The notes below the pieces were generated by a model that ran no database searches, was not told where the DNA came from, and was given only the letters and a program-made list of their open reading frames with translations. 64,000 nt of DNA from Flavobacteriales bacterium UBA7666 (GTDB lineage: Bacteria > Bacteroidota > Bacteroidia > Flavobacteriales_D > Crocinitomicaceae): contig DLHO01000025.1 in assembly GCA_002483265.1 (NCBI GenBank), forward strand, positions 186,001-250,000. Direction: 5' to 3'. The translations under genes were made by a program, and so were the position numbers. This document shows, in pieces, positions 8,591 to 17,975 of this stretch. Every line of letters begins with the position of its first letter. Position 1 is the first letter of the stretch.

Positions 8591-8626
8591 AGAAAAAAAG
8601 CGGAACTCTTTTCAGAACTCCGCTTT
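8591..8626 (-). terminator. Rho-independent terminator of the hbd gene
   Basis: On the minus strand an AAAGCGGA / TCCGCTTT stem (8619-8626 with 8597-8604) is followed directly by a T-run (8593-8599 read in reverse). It lies 24 bp past the stop codon of the 3-hydroxybutyryl-CoA dehydrogenase gene. Confidence 0.7.
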
Positions 8627-8649
8627 CACTATCTATTATTTCTTTTGGA

Positions 8650-9543
8650 TTACTTTTTCGCAAAATTCGAAGCAAGAACCAAATCCTTCGTTCCATGCGT
8701 CCAGGAATAGAATCCTTCACCGGTTTTCACTCCTTTTTTACCGGCAGTTACCATGTTTACCAACAACGGACATGGTGCATATTTCGGATTTCCGAAACCA
8801 GCATGCAATACTTCAAGGATTGCCAAACAAACGTCCAAACCGATAAAATCAGCCAATTGCAATGGACCCATCGGATGAGCCATTCCCAATTTCATTACGG
8901 TATCAATTTCTTCCACTCCGGCAACTCCTTCATACAAGGTATAAATTGCCTCATTGATCATTGGCATCAAAATACGGTTTGCCACAAATCCCGGGTAGTC
9001 ATTTACTTCTACAGGAACTTTATTCAGTTTCTTAGAAGTTTCCATAATCAGGTTCGTAACTTCATCCGTTGTAGAATATCCACGGATGATCTCAACCAGT
9101 TTCATAACAGGTACCGGATTCATGAAGTGCATTCCAATCACTTTTTCCGGGCGATTAGTTACCGAAGCAATCTTCGTTATAGAAATGGAAGAGGTATTCG
9201 ATGCTAAGATCACGTCTTCAGAAGTCAAAGCATCCAATTGTTTAAAGATGTTCAATTTCAAATCAACATTCTCCGTTGCTGCTTCAACCACTAATTCAAC
9301 ACCTTTCACACCTTCTTCCATGGAAGTGAATGTGGTAATGTTTGCCAAAGTCGCAGTTTTATCTGATTCTGTAATAGCTTCTTTTGCTACCTGACGATCC
9401 AAATTCTTAGTGATTGTTGCCAATCCTTTATCCAATGAAGCCTGAGCTACATCGATCAATGACACTTTATATCCAAATTGTGCGAAGGTGTGGGCAATTC
9501 CATTTCCCATTGTTCCTGCACCGATTACTGCTACCTTTTTCAT
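8650..9543 (-). CDS. hbd: 3-hydroxybutyryl-CoA dehydrogenase
   Basis: 297 residues. The N-terminal Rossmann domain starts AVIGAGTMGNGIAHTFAQFG, and the GxGxxG loop with the downstream acidic residue (SLIDV) indicates NAD binding. The catalytic His lies in VIGMHFMNPVPVMKLVE (about residue 141). The C-terminal dimerisation domain starts near residue 185 (PGFVANRILMPMINEAIY). It oxidises (S)-3-hydroxyacyl-CoA to 3-ketoacyl-CoA in fatty acid or phenylacetate degradation, or runs in reverse. The length is standard. It is monocistronic, with its own terminator, and divergent from the T9SS gene at 9690. Confidence 0.93.
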   Translation of the reverse strand: MKKVAVIGAGTMGNGIAHTFAQFGYKVSLIDVAQASLDKGLATITKNLDRQVAKEAITESDKTATLANITTFTSMEEGVKGVELVVEAATENVDLKLNIFKQLDALTSEDVILASNTSSISITKIASVTNRPEKVIGMHFMNPVPVMKLVEIIRGYSTTDEVTNLIMETSKKLNKVPVEVNDYPGFVANRILMPMINEAIYTLYEGVAGVEEIDTVMKLGMAHPMGPLQLADFIGLDVCLAILEVLHAGFGNPKYAPCPLLVNMVTAGKKGVKTGEGFYSWTHGTKDLVLASNFAKK

Positions 9544-9568
9544 GAAGTAAGTTCTTAATTTTTCGTAT

Positions 9569-9604
9569 GCGGCGCTTGGGCTATAGCTTCAGCGACGGCC
9601 CAAA
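9569..9604. repeat. palindromic intergenic element, family A copy 2
   Basis: Lies in the divergent gap between hbd and the T9SS-secreted protein. Arms cttgggc and gcccaa can pair. The reverse-strand core CGCTGAAGCTATAGC differs from the 8515 copy at only two purine/pyrimidine positions. Its place between two divergent start sites may affect both promoters. Confidence 0.65.
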
Positions 9605-9689
9605 GATAATCAAAGTTTGATTCTGTAAGAATGTCTCTATTTTGATTTTTCTGGGATTTATCTTAATTTGGTTCAAATCAATTACCGCC

Positions 9690-11102
9690 ATGAAGATCAG
9701 CTTGTTCATCCTTAGTCTTTTTTGTACCGCTTTAACCTTTGCTCAAAATGAAGTGAGCACTATTTATTGGGGTACATGTATTTTGGATTTCCGTTATTCG
9801 CCTTTTCAGGTACTTTCCACAACGGCAGTAGATTCCAGGGAATGTGCAGCTTCCATTTGTGATGAGAATGGAAATTTGTTGTTTTACTCGAATGGAGGCA
9901 AATCTCCTTTAGCGCCAAATGTGCCCGCAGGTGCTTGGGGAGCAAACGGACAATATCTTCAGAATGGACAGAACCTGAGCCAGCTGGGTTGTTTAAGTTC
10001 ATATCAGGGTGCGATTGTATTACCCGATCCAGCAGGAATCACTCCGACGAGTAAGAAATACTATTTGCTGACAAAAGATTGTGTGGAGGCCGCTTTGAAT
10101 GGAAATGGCCCGGATAACTCGGGACTTTCTTACGGGGTTATTGATATGCTGGCTAATGGAGGAACCGGAGCCGTGATTTCTCAAAATAATGTGGTGGTTC
10201 CTTATATTTACACACAAGGGCATTCCACAGGCTGGGAGCCAATGAGTGTGGTGCTGGATGCGGACGGTGAACAGAAATCCGGAACATCGGGATATTGGGT
10301 GTTTTCGTATGTGGGGGATTCCCTTTACAAGATCCATTTTGGTGTCAATGGCTTTAATTCCTTTCAAAAGCTGTTTCCGGAAAGAGGAACAATTATCGTG
10401 GCGCCGGATAGAAATCATTTGATGATTCAGAAACACTTATATGATTTAGATCCTCCAACTGGTAACTTACAACTAAATTATACTTTTCCATCTGAGGCTT
10501 ACTACGCATTTTCACCGGATGGCAAAAAATTATACCGGATGGAAGATAATAAATTGATGCAGTATGATTTAGATCAGGCCAATTGGCAAAGCAATTCGTA
10601 TGAAGTAGCATCCTTTGCTTCACCGAATCGGCCGCTTATCTTATCACCATCCGGCAGTATTTTGGTTTATACAGCCTCTTTAATTGATGCACAAGTTGTT
10701 TGTCCAAACAATGCGGGTGTCGATTGTGGTTATGATCCAACCGATCTATCTCTTCAAGGGGGAACAATAAGTGGATTCCCTAATATCCCGGCGCATTACC
10801 TGTACAATGCCAATTCAAATTGCCATTTGGGACTTTCTGAAGAGGAAGAAAATAAATTTACCTTGGTGCCCAATCCATCCGGGGGGATTTTTTCGGTTTA
10901 TCTGAATTCAGGTAATTTTTCCAAATTAACCCTTCGCATCATTGATCTCACAGGAAGAACGCTTCAGATAGAAGAAGTTTCTGGATTGAATGGTAAAGAT
11001 CATTTGGAGGTTCGAACGGAAAATCTCCAAAATGGTGAGTATTTCCTTGAGCTTGTTCCCGAAGGTAACGAACCGGTTGTGAAGCGATTTTTAATACGAT
11101 AG
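9690..11102 (+). CDS. secreted protein with T9SS type A sorting domain
   Basis: About 470 residues from the ATG at 9690, which gives a clean signal peptide (MKISLFILSLFCTALTFAQ); an upstream TTG would add a non-signal segment. The main part resembles the Bacteroidota secreted beta-propeller-like type, with CAASICDENGNLLFYSNGG, QGAIVLPDPAG, KYYLLTKDC and a FSPDGKKLYRM blade. The last 75 residues are a Por-secretion sorting domain: VPNPSGGIFSVYL, RIIDLTGRTLQ, LQNGEYFLELVPEG and a basic end KRFLIR. It should be exported by Sec and then T9SS and attached to or released from the surface. The ligand is unknown. Confidence 0.85.
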   Translation: MKISLFILSLFCTALTFAQNEVSTIYWGTCILDFRYSPFQVLSTTAVDSRECAASICDENGNLLFYSNGGKSPLAPNVPAGAWGANGQYLQNGQNLSQLGCLSSYQGAIVLPDPAGITPTSKKYYLLTKDCVEAALNGNGPDNSGLSYGVIDMLANGGTGAVISQNNVVVPYIYTQGHSTGWEPMSVVLDADGEQKSGTSGYWVFSYVGDSLYKIHFGVNGFNSFQKLFPERGTIIVAPDRNHLMIQKHLYDLDPPTGNLQLNYTFPSEAYYAFSPDGKKLYRMEDNKLMQYDLDQANWQSNSYEVASFASPNRPLILSPSGSILVYTASLIDAQVVCPNNAGVDCGYDPTDLSLQGGTISGFPNIPAHYLYNANSNCHLGLSEEEENKFTLVPNPSGGIFSVYLNSGNFSKLTLRIIDLTGRTLQIEEVSGLNGKDHLEVRTENLQNGEYFLELVPEGNEPVVKRFLIR

Positions 11103-11196
11103 TAGGGGGAAACCCGGTAAATGCATCCTTCTTTTGTTCCCCATAAAGCATGAGAAGAATAATTTATTATTTTAGCCCTTCTAACTATTATTCATT

Positions 11197-11823
11197 ATGG
11201 CTGAAAACACTTCTAACGGAGCTGATTATCAAATCAACTTCATCAACAACTCAACGAATGCGGGAAACTTTATGGTTTTCCAACAAGATCCAAATCTAAA
11301 TGGCCCTGACATTGCTTCACTGGCTTGGATTACCAAATTTTTGCATCCCAATACAAATGGCTCGTTTAACTGGAAACTGGGATTTGATTTTGTTTGGATG
11401 GAGAATAAATCGCTTGCTTCGGGAATCACATCCGTTACATCTCAATGTATTCCTGCGGATTTGGTGACAAATAATACGATCATGCTGACGTATGATGGCG
11501 CGTATAATTTCACAGCGCAGCCACCTGCCACAACTGAAGGAAGTCTATACATTACGACAGATCAAACAATTCCGCCAAAGCAAGTAGGTGTTGGGATAGG
11601 AATGTCCGGTGCACCAACCTTTTTGGTTAGTGCCGAACCGAATTTCAACCTCACGTTTAGTCCACAACCGGATTATTGGATTGCATTTGGAGAATTCGAA
11701 CAAGGACAAGTCTTAAATGTTAAGGAATTGACAAATAGCGCTCAAGTAGTGTTTCCTGAAGGGATTAATACAGTGAATATAACTTTGAATGCAGACAATA
11801 CCTGGACCATTTTACCAGGATAA
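11197..11823 (+). CDS. RhiA-like protein
   Basis: 208 residues, with no signal peptide, transmembrane segment or sorting domain. The order of motifs matches what I recall of the RhiA family (named from a rhizosphere-expressed Rhizobium protein): YQINFINNSTNAGNFMVFQ, then IASLAWITKF, FNWKLGFDFVW, VGVGIGMSGAPTFLV, a FSPQPDYWIAFGEFEQG block and a final TLNADNTWTI. The fold looks all-beta. The molecular function of the family is not established. A terminator hairpin follows at 11851. A TATTTTAG element at 11168-11175 could serve as its promoter. Confidence 0.6.
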   Translation: MAENTSNGADYQINFINNSTNAGNFMVFQQDPNLNGPDIASLAWITKFLHPNTNGSFNWKLGFDFVWMENKSLASGITSVTSQCIPADLVTNNTIMLTYDGAYNFTAQPPATTEGSLYITTDQTIPPKQVGVGIGMSGAPTFLVSAEPNFNLTFSPQPDYWIAFGEFEQGQVLNVKELTNSAQVVFPEGINTVNITLNADNTWTILPG

Positions 11824-11850
11824 ATAAGAATTTCTCTACTATTACTTTTG

Positions 11851-11894
11851 AACCGATCCCGATCTGCTTTGACTGGTCGGGATCGGTTGTTTTA
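11851..11894 (+). terminator. Rho-independent terminator
   Basis: The stem 11851-11864 pairs with 11875-11888 over 14 bp including one G-T wobble, with a 10-nt loop, and ends in ttgtttta. It follows the RhiA-like gene by 27 bp. Confidence 0.75.
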
Positions 11895-12057
11895 CTTCAT
11901 AAAACCTCATCATTTTTTGGGGTGAAAATCGAAAGAGAGAATAGAGATGCTGATAGCTTTTCATAACTTATAGTCATGAAAGCTAGATTTTTAATTAGCT
12001 TTAAAAAAATTAATTATTATTTAATTCTCTTGCGTCGGGTAATCTTTTATAAAGATT

Positions 12058-12066
12058 TAGTTTTGC
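12058..12066 (+). promoter_or_regulatory. possible Bacteroidota -7 element
   Basis: TAGTTTTGC fits the TAnnTTTG consensus, 28 bp before the ATG at 12095. The nearest upstream TTG (12030-12032) is 25 bp away, longer than the usual 19-21, so the pairing is uncertain. Confidence 0.35.
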
Positions 12067-12094
12067 ATTGAATTTTTTTATCATTCTACAACTT

Positions 12095-15000
12095 ATGACT
12101 AACTTAAACAAGTTCTCCTGTTTAAAGTTCGTACTCTTTTTTGCCATTATTTTATCGGCAATCAGCGTACGTGCTTCTCATATGGCAGGATCCGAAATCA
12201 CCTACACCTGTGTTGGACCCAATCAATATCAAGTTAAACTAGTTATTTACAGAGACTGCAGCGGTATCAGTGCAGATGCAAGTGCCGTAATCAACTATAG
12301 TAGCGTAGCTTGCGGTGTAAATGCTTCCCTACAATTGAATTTACAATCTACAACAGATATTACTCCCGTCTGTAATTCTGCCACAACAACGTGTGCCGGT
12401 GGTTCTGTACCCGGTGTTGAAAAATTGGTGTATCTCGGGGTTTTAACCTTGCCCAATGGGTGCAGCGATTGGATTCTGAGTTATGATCTTTGCTGCCGGA
12501 ACGGGTCAATTACCAATCTGTCCAATCCTTCAAGCGAAGATATTTATGTTCAGACAACACTTAATAATGCACTTGGGTCTTGTAACAGTTCTCCTCAATT
12601 CACATCTGTTCCCCAGTTGTTTGGATGTGTAGGAAATACCATTCATTTTCAGCAACTTGCTTCCGATCCTGATGGAGATCAGTTGGTTTATTCCTTAGTG
12701 AATGCGAATTCTAATCCCGGGACTTCGGTAGGTTATGCTTCCGGATATAGTGGTGTCAGTCCCTTTACGGATCCGGCAACAATTAACCCAACTACCGGCG
12801 AACTAACAGTTACTCCGGGTGGAGCTCAGGTAGCCGTCATTTCTATTTTGGTACAGGAATATCGTGGAGGTGTATTAATCGGATCGGTTATTCGTGATTT
12901 ACAAATTAATATTTCCAACTGTACGAATGCATTACCCGATGTTGGAGGTATTAACGGTGCCGCGAATGATTACGATATGACCATTTGTGAAAATTCACCA
13001 ACTTGTTTTACAGTCAATTTGACGGACCCGAATACAGGTCAGCAATTAACGATTTCAAATAGTAATTTGCCTGCTGGTGCGACTTTTACGCTTACCGGAA
13101 CTGGTGTAAACAGAACAGCAACGATTTGCTGGACTCCGACTTCAGGAGATATCGGAACTCATTATCTGACAATCAATGTGGAAGATAATGCATGCCCATA
13201 TGTGGGTGAAAATTCAAAAGTGATCACACTGAATGTCGTTCCAAATCCAAATCCCTTGGTCAATGCGGGGCCGGATGTGACTGTTTGTGCTGGTTCGAGT
13301 ACTGTTTTAAATGCTACAAATACAGCAGGTGCCACTTCATTGGTTTGGACACCGCCTACTGGTTTATCAGGGACAAATACCCCGAGCGTTACAGCTTCAC
13401 CGGCTTCAACTACAAGTTATACCGTTTCTATTGTCAATCCGGATGGATGCAGTTCTTCGGATGTGGTTCTTGTTACAGTTGCAAGTGATCCGGTAGCCTC
13501 CGTTTTTCCAACAAGTATTTCTGTTTGCTCAGGTTCATCTTTTCTAGCTACCGGAAGCACGAATGTGGCAGGGATGAACTATCAATGGTTTGATCCTTCA
13601 ATGGCAAGTTTAGGGTCGGGAGCATTTGCGGGTACAACATCTACTTTATCTATATCGGTTCCAACTACTCCCGGAACTTATACTTACATTTTTCGTGTAA
13701 CAAATCCGATTACGAGTTGTTCATCAGAGACAACAATTTTAGCTACAGTAGGTTCTCCTCCAGCATTGCCAAGTTGTGTAAATATTTATGCTTCTCCAAC
13801 GGGAAATGCTGCCTCATCAGGAACTCAGGCAAGTCCAACAACCATACAACATGCTTTGGCTTTGGCTCAATGTAATAATGCAGTAATTAAGCTTGCAATC
13901 GGAACATATACCATTGATGCTGCACTTACTTTAAGCAGTTTTGTTACGATCGAAGGAGGATTTGATCCGGGAAATGCATGGACAAAAACAAGCTTGGCAG
14001 GAGCCACTACAATTACCCGAAGCACGGTTGCACCGGAAGGTGTCGCGGGCTCTCAGCGTTTGGTGGTTTTTTATGGAAATAGTGCAACAGGATTTCGTCT
14101 GCAAGACATAACAATCCGCACAGCAAATGCAAACCTCCCAGGAATGTCCACTTATGGAATGCATCTAACGAATTGTTCCAATTACAATATTGTTCGCACA
14201 CAAGTTTTACCCGGAACAGGTGGGGCAGGATCGGGAGATGATAACGTTGCAACGTATAATTCTACTTGGGATGGCGCCAACGGAACAAATGGTGCGAATG
14301 GTATTACTGGTGGAGGACCGCAATGTACTTGTAATATTGGTACTGATAATGGAGGTAATGGAGGTAATGGTGGCGCTGCAGGAACAGGTGGAGTGAATGC
14401 ACTAATTATTGGTGGTTCTGCTGGAAATGGTGGCGCAGGTGGTGCAGGTGGTGCTGGTCGACCTGATAACACTGGTGCAGCTGGATTTGCTGGAACAGGT
14501 GGTGCAGCAGCACCTACAGGTGGTATAGGAGGTACAGCCGGTACAGCTGGTAATGCGGATGGTAATGGGACGAGCACTTCGAATGTAGGAAATGGTGGCG
14601 CAGGAGGAGTTGGAATTGCTGGAACAGTAGGAACAGCAGGAACAAGTTCTCATGTAGCAGGATTTTTCTTGCCTGGTAACGGTACCAATGGAACTGCAGG
14701 TCGCGGTGGCGGCGGCGGCGGCGGCGGTGGCGGCACTGGTAGAGATACTGATGGTTGTGATGCTGCCGGTGGTGGTGGATCTGGTGGTGCTGGCGGCGGC
14801 GGTGGTGGCGGCGCAGGTAGAGCAGGATCCGGAGGAGGAGGATCTTTCGGGATTTATCTATTTAACAATGCTGCTGGAGGAAATGTGATTCAATCGAATG
14901 TAACAGCAGGAACAGCAGGAGCTGCGGGTCTTGGAGGTCGCGGTGGAAATGGTGGAAATGGTGGTGCGTCTGCACTTGGAAACGGTTGTACAAATGGTGA

Positions 15001-17197
15001 TTCGGACGGAAATAGAGGTGGATCTGGTGGTGCCGGTGGAATAGGAGGAGCAGGTGGTAACGGTGGAAATGGTTCCGCTGGTGTTTCAATCAATGTTCAT
15101 TTAGAAAGTGGTACAGCCTTAACAACGAACGTCAACAACTTTAACTTAGCAGGACAAACTACTATTACAGTCACGAATGTTAGCTGTACTAATACGAACG
15201 TAACATATACTTCAGCTGCGCCAGGTGGATGGGATTTCGATCTAACAACCAATAACGCTGCACCCGCAATTGCCGGTGCGGTGAGTCCGACAATTACTCA
15301 ATATTCAGCTACAGGAAGATACAATATCGGAATGGGAGCGAATACATATACTGGTTTTCACCGGATTGCCTATGATGGTGGATTGGTTCCTGAAATTGCA
15401 ACCAATGCAACAGTCGTAACAACAGATGTATACCAATTATGTGTTGGATCATTTGCCAATTTCCAAAGTGTTTATTCTGCGGATTCATATAGCTGGAATT
15501 TTGACGGAGCAATTACAAATCCGGGATCTGTTCAAACAGTCAACTCACAATTCAATACTCCGGGATATTTTACAATCACATTGACTTTGGTTACTGATTG
15601 TTGCGGGCCTTCAACTCCGAAAACTATTTATTTACATGTTTTACCTGTTCCGGCAGTTACTGCTTCAGGAGCAACAAGTGTATGTTCAGGAAGTGATGTG
15701 ACTTTAACAGTGAATGGATTTAATCCTGCAGCAAATATCTTAAACTGGAGTCCAACCGGTTCAATTATCTCGCAAACAACGAATACAGCAACGGTTTCAC
15801 CAACAAGCAATGTAACTTATAACGCAACGGTTACTTCGTATCAAACTGCTGGTGGAAACACCGTTCAGGGTTGTCCGGTTACATTGAATTTCCCCATTAC
15901 GGTTCAACCGAATCCTTTGGCAAACCCAATTGCAAGTTCGGTTTCATGTGGCAATAACGGTTCTGTGACTTCCACTCCAACGCCGGCGGGGAATTACAAT
16001 TTCACCTGGTCGAATGGAAGCACGGTAAACGGAGTTCCGAGTTCAAGTATCACCAATCTAGCTCCCGGAAATTACTCCGTAATTATTGTCAATGCGGTAA
16101 CTGGTTGTACTGATACTGCTGCAGTGAATGTTTACCCTACAAGCGGACAACCTAACTTGTTTGTAACGGCAAATACACCAGCTTGTGAAGGAAGTGCAAA
16201 TGGAGCTGCAACCGTTAATACAATGGGTGGTACTCCAACATATACCATTAACTGGAATGGAATAAATTACCCCAATACAGGAACATTAACGCAAACCAAT
16301 CTTCCGGGAGGAACTTATCCGGTTTCGATAACAGATAATAATGGTTGTATCTCCAACTCTTCCGTAACAATTCCTGAATTGCTTTCTCCGGATTATACCA
16401 TTACAACAAATTCACAACCTTGTGCCGGATTGGATGGAATCTTCTATATCTCCGGAACGGATGGTGCTGTTTTGACTTACAATTTTGGAGCAGGAAACAG
16501 TACGATCGTGTTAACTCATCACGATCAGGAAATCATTATTCCGGGAATCATGACTTCTCAGACCATGTATTTGGTTTCTGTAGATGGGAACTGTTTGGTT
16601 CCATTGACCTCAAGTGTGACATTGGTTGTTGATCCATGCGGATTAGGAGTAAGTTTAACCGGGTTCAATGCAGCTTGTAAAGACCGGGTCGTTGATTTCT
16701 CCTGGACAACAGAGTCTGAATTCAAAAACGACTACTTTACCTTGGAAGGAAGTACGGATGGTGTGAATTATGAAACCATCAAAATTACGGATGGTGCCGG
16801 AACTACGAATGATCCTCAGGCTTATTCAGTGACTTTTGATCGTACAAATCCGAACATGATCTATTTCAGATTGAAACAAACGGATTTGGATGGTTCGGTG
16901 ACAACCTTCAATCCGATTACGGTGGATTGTGAGATCAGTGAAACGGAACTTTATGTGTATCCGAATCCATCCAACGGGAATTTCGTAGCAGTTTTAAATA
17001 TGAAGAACCTATCAAAAGTAGCTGCTATGCGAATCGTTGATTTGACCGGAAGAACTGTTCGGGAGCAAGAATACACCACTTCTTCGGGAATGAATCAATT
17101 ATACATCCACGCTGGTGATCTTCCAAAAGGTGAGTACTTCTTAGAAATTACTCCTGAAGGTAAAACGCCGATGATAGAACGATTCATTATTCAATAA
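12095..17197 (+). CDS. giant T9SS-secreted protein with glycine-rich region
   Basis: About 1700 residues from the ATG at 12095, where a signal peptide begins. In order: a Cys-rich N-terminal beta region (SHMAGSEITYTCVGPNQY, to about 290); Ig-like domains (from about 388, VNAGPDVTVCAGSS); a right-handed beta-helix/DUF1565-like part (from about 560, IYASPTGNAASSGTQASPTT); a Gly/Asn/Ala-rich repeat region (about 705-1000); a PKD-like domain (about 1112, YSWNFDG); SprB-like repeats (about 1275-1425, NLAPGNYSVIIVNAVTGCTD); a final domain with DFSWTTESEFKNDYFTLEGS; and a T9SS type A sorting domain (last 85 residues, YPNPSNGNFVAVL, GEYFLEITPEG). It is probably a large cell-surface adhesin. The spurious upstream TTG was not used. 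Confidence 0.88.
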   Translation: MTNLNKFSCLKFVLFFAIILSAISVRASHMAGSEITYTCVGPNQYQVKLVIYRDCSGISADASAVINYSSVACGVNASLQLNLQSTTDITPVCNSATTTCAGGSVPGVEKLVYLGVLTLPNGCSDWILSYDLCCRNGSITNLSNPSSEDIYVQTTLNNALGSCNSSPQFTSVPQLFGCVGNTIHFQQLASDPDGDQLVYSLVNANSNPGTSVGYASGYSGVSPFTDPATINPTTGELTVTPGGAQVAVISILVQEYRGGVLIGSVIRDLQINISNCTNALPDVGGINGAANDYDMTICENSPTCFTVNLTDPNTGQQLTISNSNLPAGATFTLTGTGVNRTATICWTPTSGDIGTHYLTINVEDNACPYVGENSKVITLNVVPNPNPLVNAGPDVTVCAGSSTVLNATNTAGATSLVWTPPTGLSGTNTPSVTASPASTTSYTVSIVNPDGCSSSDVVLVTVASDPVASVFPTSISVCSGSSFLATGSTNVAGMNYQWFDPSMASLGSGAFAGTTSTLSISVPTTPGTYTYIFRVTNPITSCSSETTILATVGSPPALPSCVNIYASPTGNAASSGTQASPTTIQHALALAQCNNAVIKLAIGTYTIDAALTLSSFVTIEGGFDPGNAWTKTSLAGATTITRSTVAPEGVAGSQRLVVFYGNSATGFRLQDITIRTANANLPGMSTYGMHLTNCSNYNIVRTQVLPGTGGAGSGDDNVATYNSTWDGANGTNGANGITGGGPQCTCNIGTDNGGNGGNGGAAGTGGVNALIIGGSAGNGGAGGAGGAGRPDNTGAAGFAGTGGAAAPTGGIGGTAGTAGNADGNGTSTSNVGNGGAGGVGIAGTVGTAGTSSHVAGFFLPGNGTNGTAGRGGGGGGGGGGTGRDTDGCDAAGGGGSGGAGGGGGGGAGRAGSGGGGSFGIYLFNNAAGGNVIQSNVTAGTAGAAGLGGRGGNGGNGGASALGNGCTNGDSDGNRGGSGGAGGIGGAGGNGGNGSAGVSINVHLESGTALTTNVNNFNLAGQTTITVTNVSCTNTNVTYTSAAPGGWDFDLTTNNAAPAIAGAVSPTITQYSATGRYNIGMGANTYTGFHRIAYDGGLVPEIATNATVVTTDVYQLCVGSFANFQSVYSADSYSWNFDGAITNPGSVQTVNSQFNTPGYFTITLTLVTDCCGPSTPKTIYLHVLPVPAVTASGATSVCSGSDVTLTVNGFNPAANILNWSPTGSIISQTTNTATVSPTSNVTYNATVTSYQTAGGNTVQGCPVTLNFPITVQPNPLANPIASSVSCGNNGSVTSTPTPAGNYNFTWSNGSTVNGVPSSSITNLAPGNYSVIIVNAVTGCTDTAAVNVYPTSGQPNLFVTANTPACEGSANGAATVNTMGGTPTYTINWNGINYPNTGTLTQTNLPGGTYPVSITDNNGCISNSSVTIPELLSPDYTITTNSQPCAGLDGIFYISGTDGAVLTYNFGAGNSTIVLTHHDQEIIIPGIMTSQTMYLVSVDGNCLVPLTSSVTLVVDPCGLGVSLTGFNAACKDRVVDFSWTTESEFKNDYFTLEGSTDGVNYETIKITDGAGTTNDPQAYSVTFDRTNPNMIYFRLKQTDLDGSVTTFNPITVDCEISETELYVYPNPSNGNFVAVLNMKNLSKVAAMRIVDLTGRTVREQEYTTSSGMNQLYIHAGDLPKGEYFLEITPEGKTPMIERFIIQ
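14215..15095 (+). repeat. glycine-rich coding repeat region
   Basis: Encodes about 290 residues dominated by GGx, GxA and NGG tripeptides, interrupted by small non-repetitive islands. Runs of GGC/GGT codons occur at about 14703-14735 and 14785-14815. The GC content and codon choice differ sharply from the AT-rich neighbours. The antisense strand is open over long stretches only because of this bias. Confidence 0.9.
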
Positions 17198-17216
17198 TAA
17201 AGCTTGTAAATAAGGA

Positions 17217-17256
17217 AATAAAAACGGGTTGATACTTTAGCTATCACCCCGTTTTT
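17217..17256 (+). terminator. Rho-independent terminator
   Basis: aaaacggg pairs with ccccgtttt, and the inner gata/tatc extension closes over a 7-nt loop with one mismatch. It ends in a T-run, 20 bp after the giant gene and just before the convergent gene at 17274. Confidence 0.7.
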
Positions 17257-17273
17257 GCATAAAGTGCAGAACT

Positions 17274-17801
17274 TTAATACCGCATAACGCGTTCCGTGGG
17301 TTCGTCAAACATTTTTTTACGCAGCGTCCGCGGAAAGTGGCTGGAAGATGAGTAGATCAATTTTTCCCGAAAATGCTTTTTAATTTTCTTTACAAATGCA
17401 CTTCCTCCTTCGATCGTGGCAAAGAAGACAGAATCCCGTTCTTTCCTGAAATAAAGGGTAGCATTTGACTTGAATTTAAATGCGTGAAGTTCCGTCCATT
17501 CCGAATGAGAAATAACCCAGCGGCTTTGCCTTTTGCGAAATATTCCGAAACGCCTCCAGGGTTTGGTGAAGATGATGGCTTCCGGGGTGATTTCCATTAC
17601 AGAATACATAAAATAAATAAGCTCCAGGTAAAAGATGAAAATCAAAAAACTGATAATCACCCAGATAAAGTAAATCACACTCAGGTATTCCCTTCTAATT
17701 CCCCAAAGAATGATTTCATAATTTACGCAAAGAATTACGACTCCTAAAAACAGTAGAGGTATCAAGTTAAGTGTGTTTCGATATTTTGCAGATCGATACA
17801 T
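17274..17801 (-). CDS. hypothetical membrane protein with PH-like region
   Basis: About 175 residues from the ATG at 17801; a TTG further upstream would add 33 residues of poor quality. Two transmembrane helices lie at about residues 13-32 and 42-64. They are followed by a soluble domain with MEITPEAIIFTKPWRRFG and SRWVISHSEWTELHAFKF, a strand pattern like bacterial PH/YcxB-type membrane proteins. No function is known. It is convergent with the giant T9SS gene and divergent from the PLD-like gene. Confidence 0.55.
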   Translation of the reverse strand: MYRSAKYRNTLNLIPLLFLGVVILCVNYEIILWGIRREYLSVIYFIWVIISFLIFIFYLELIYFMYSVMEITPEAIIFTKPWRRFGIFRKRQSRWVISHSEWTELHAFKFKSNATLYFRKERDSVFFATIEGGSAFVKKIKKHFREKLIYSSSSHFPRTLRKKMFDEPTERVMRY

Positions 17802-17975
17802 AACTTTTGATTTACCATTGATTTGGAAGTTACTAAATACGACTTCCTTATGCAAAAAATCTTTGTTAAAGTTTAGAAGTAGAATTGACAGGTGTACCAA
17901 TTTTCCGTTTTCGTCTTATTAATTTACCCGCTCACTCGTATTGTGAACGGGTACCAGATTGAAAAGTGAGCGGAT

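Noticed and set aside
14182..15093. Long antisense proline/alanine-rich open frames
   Set aside because: They are shadows of the GGx codon repeats of the glycine-rich protein.
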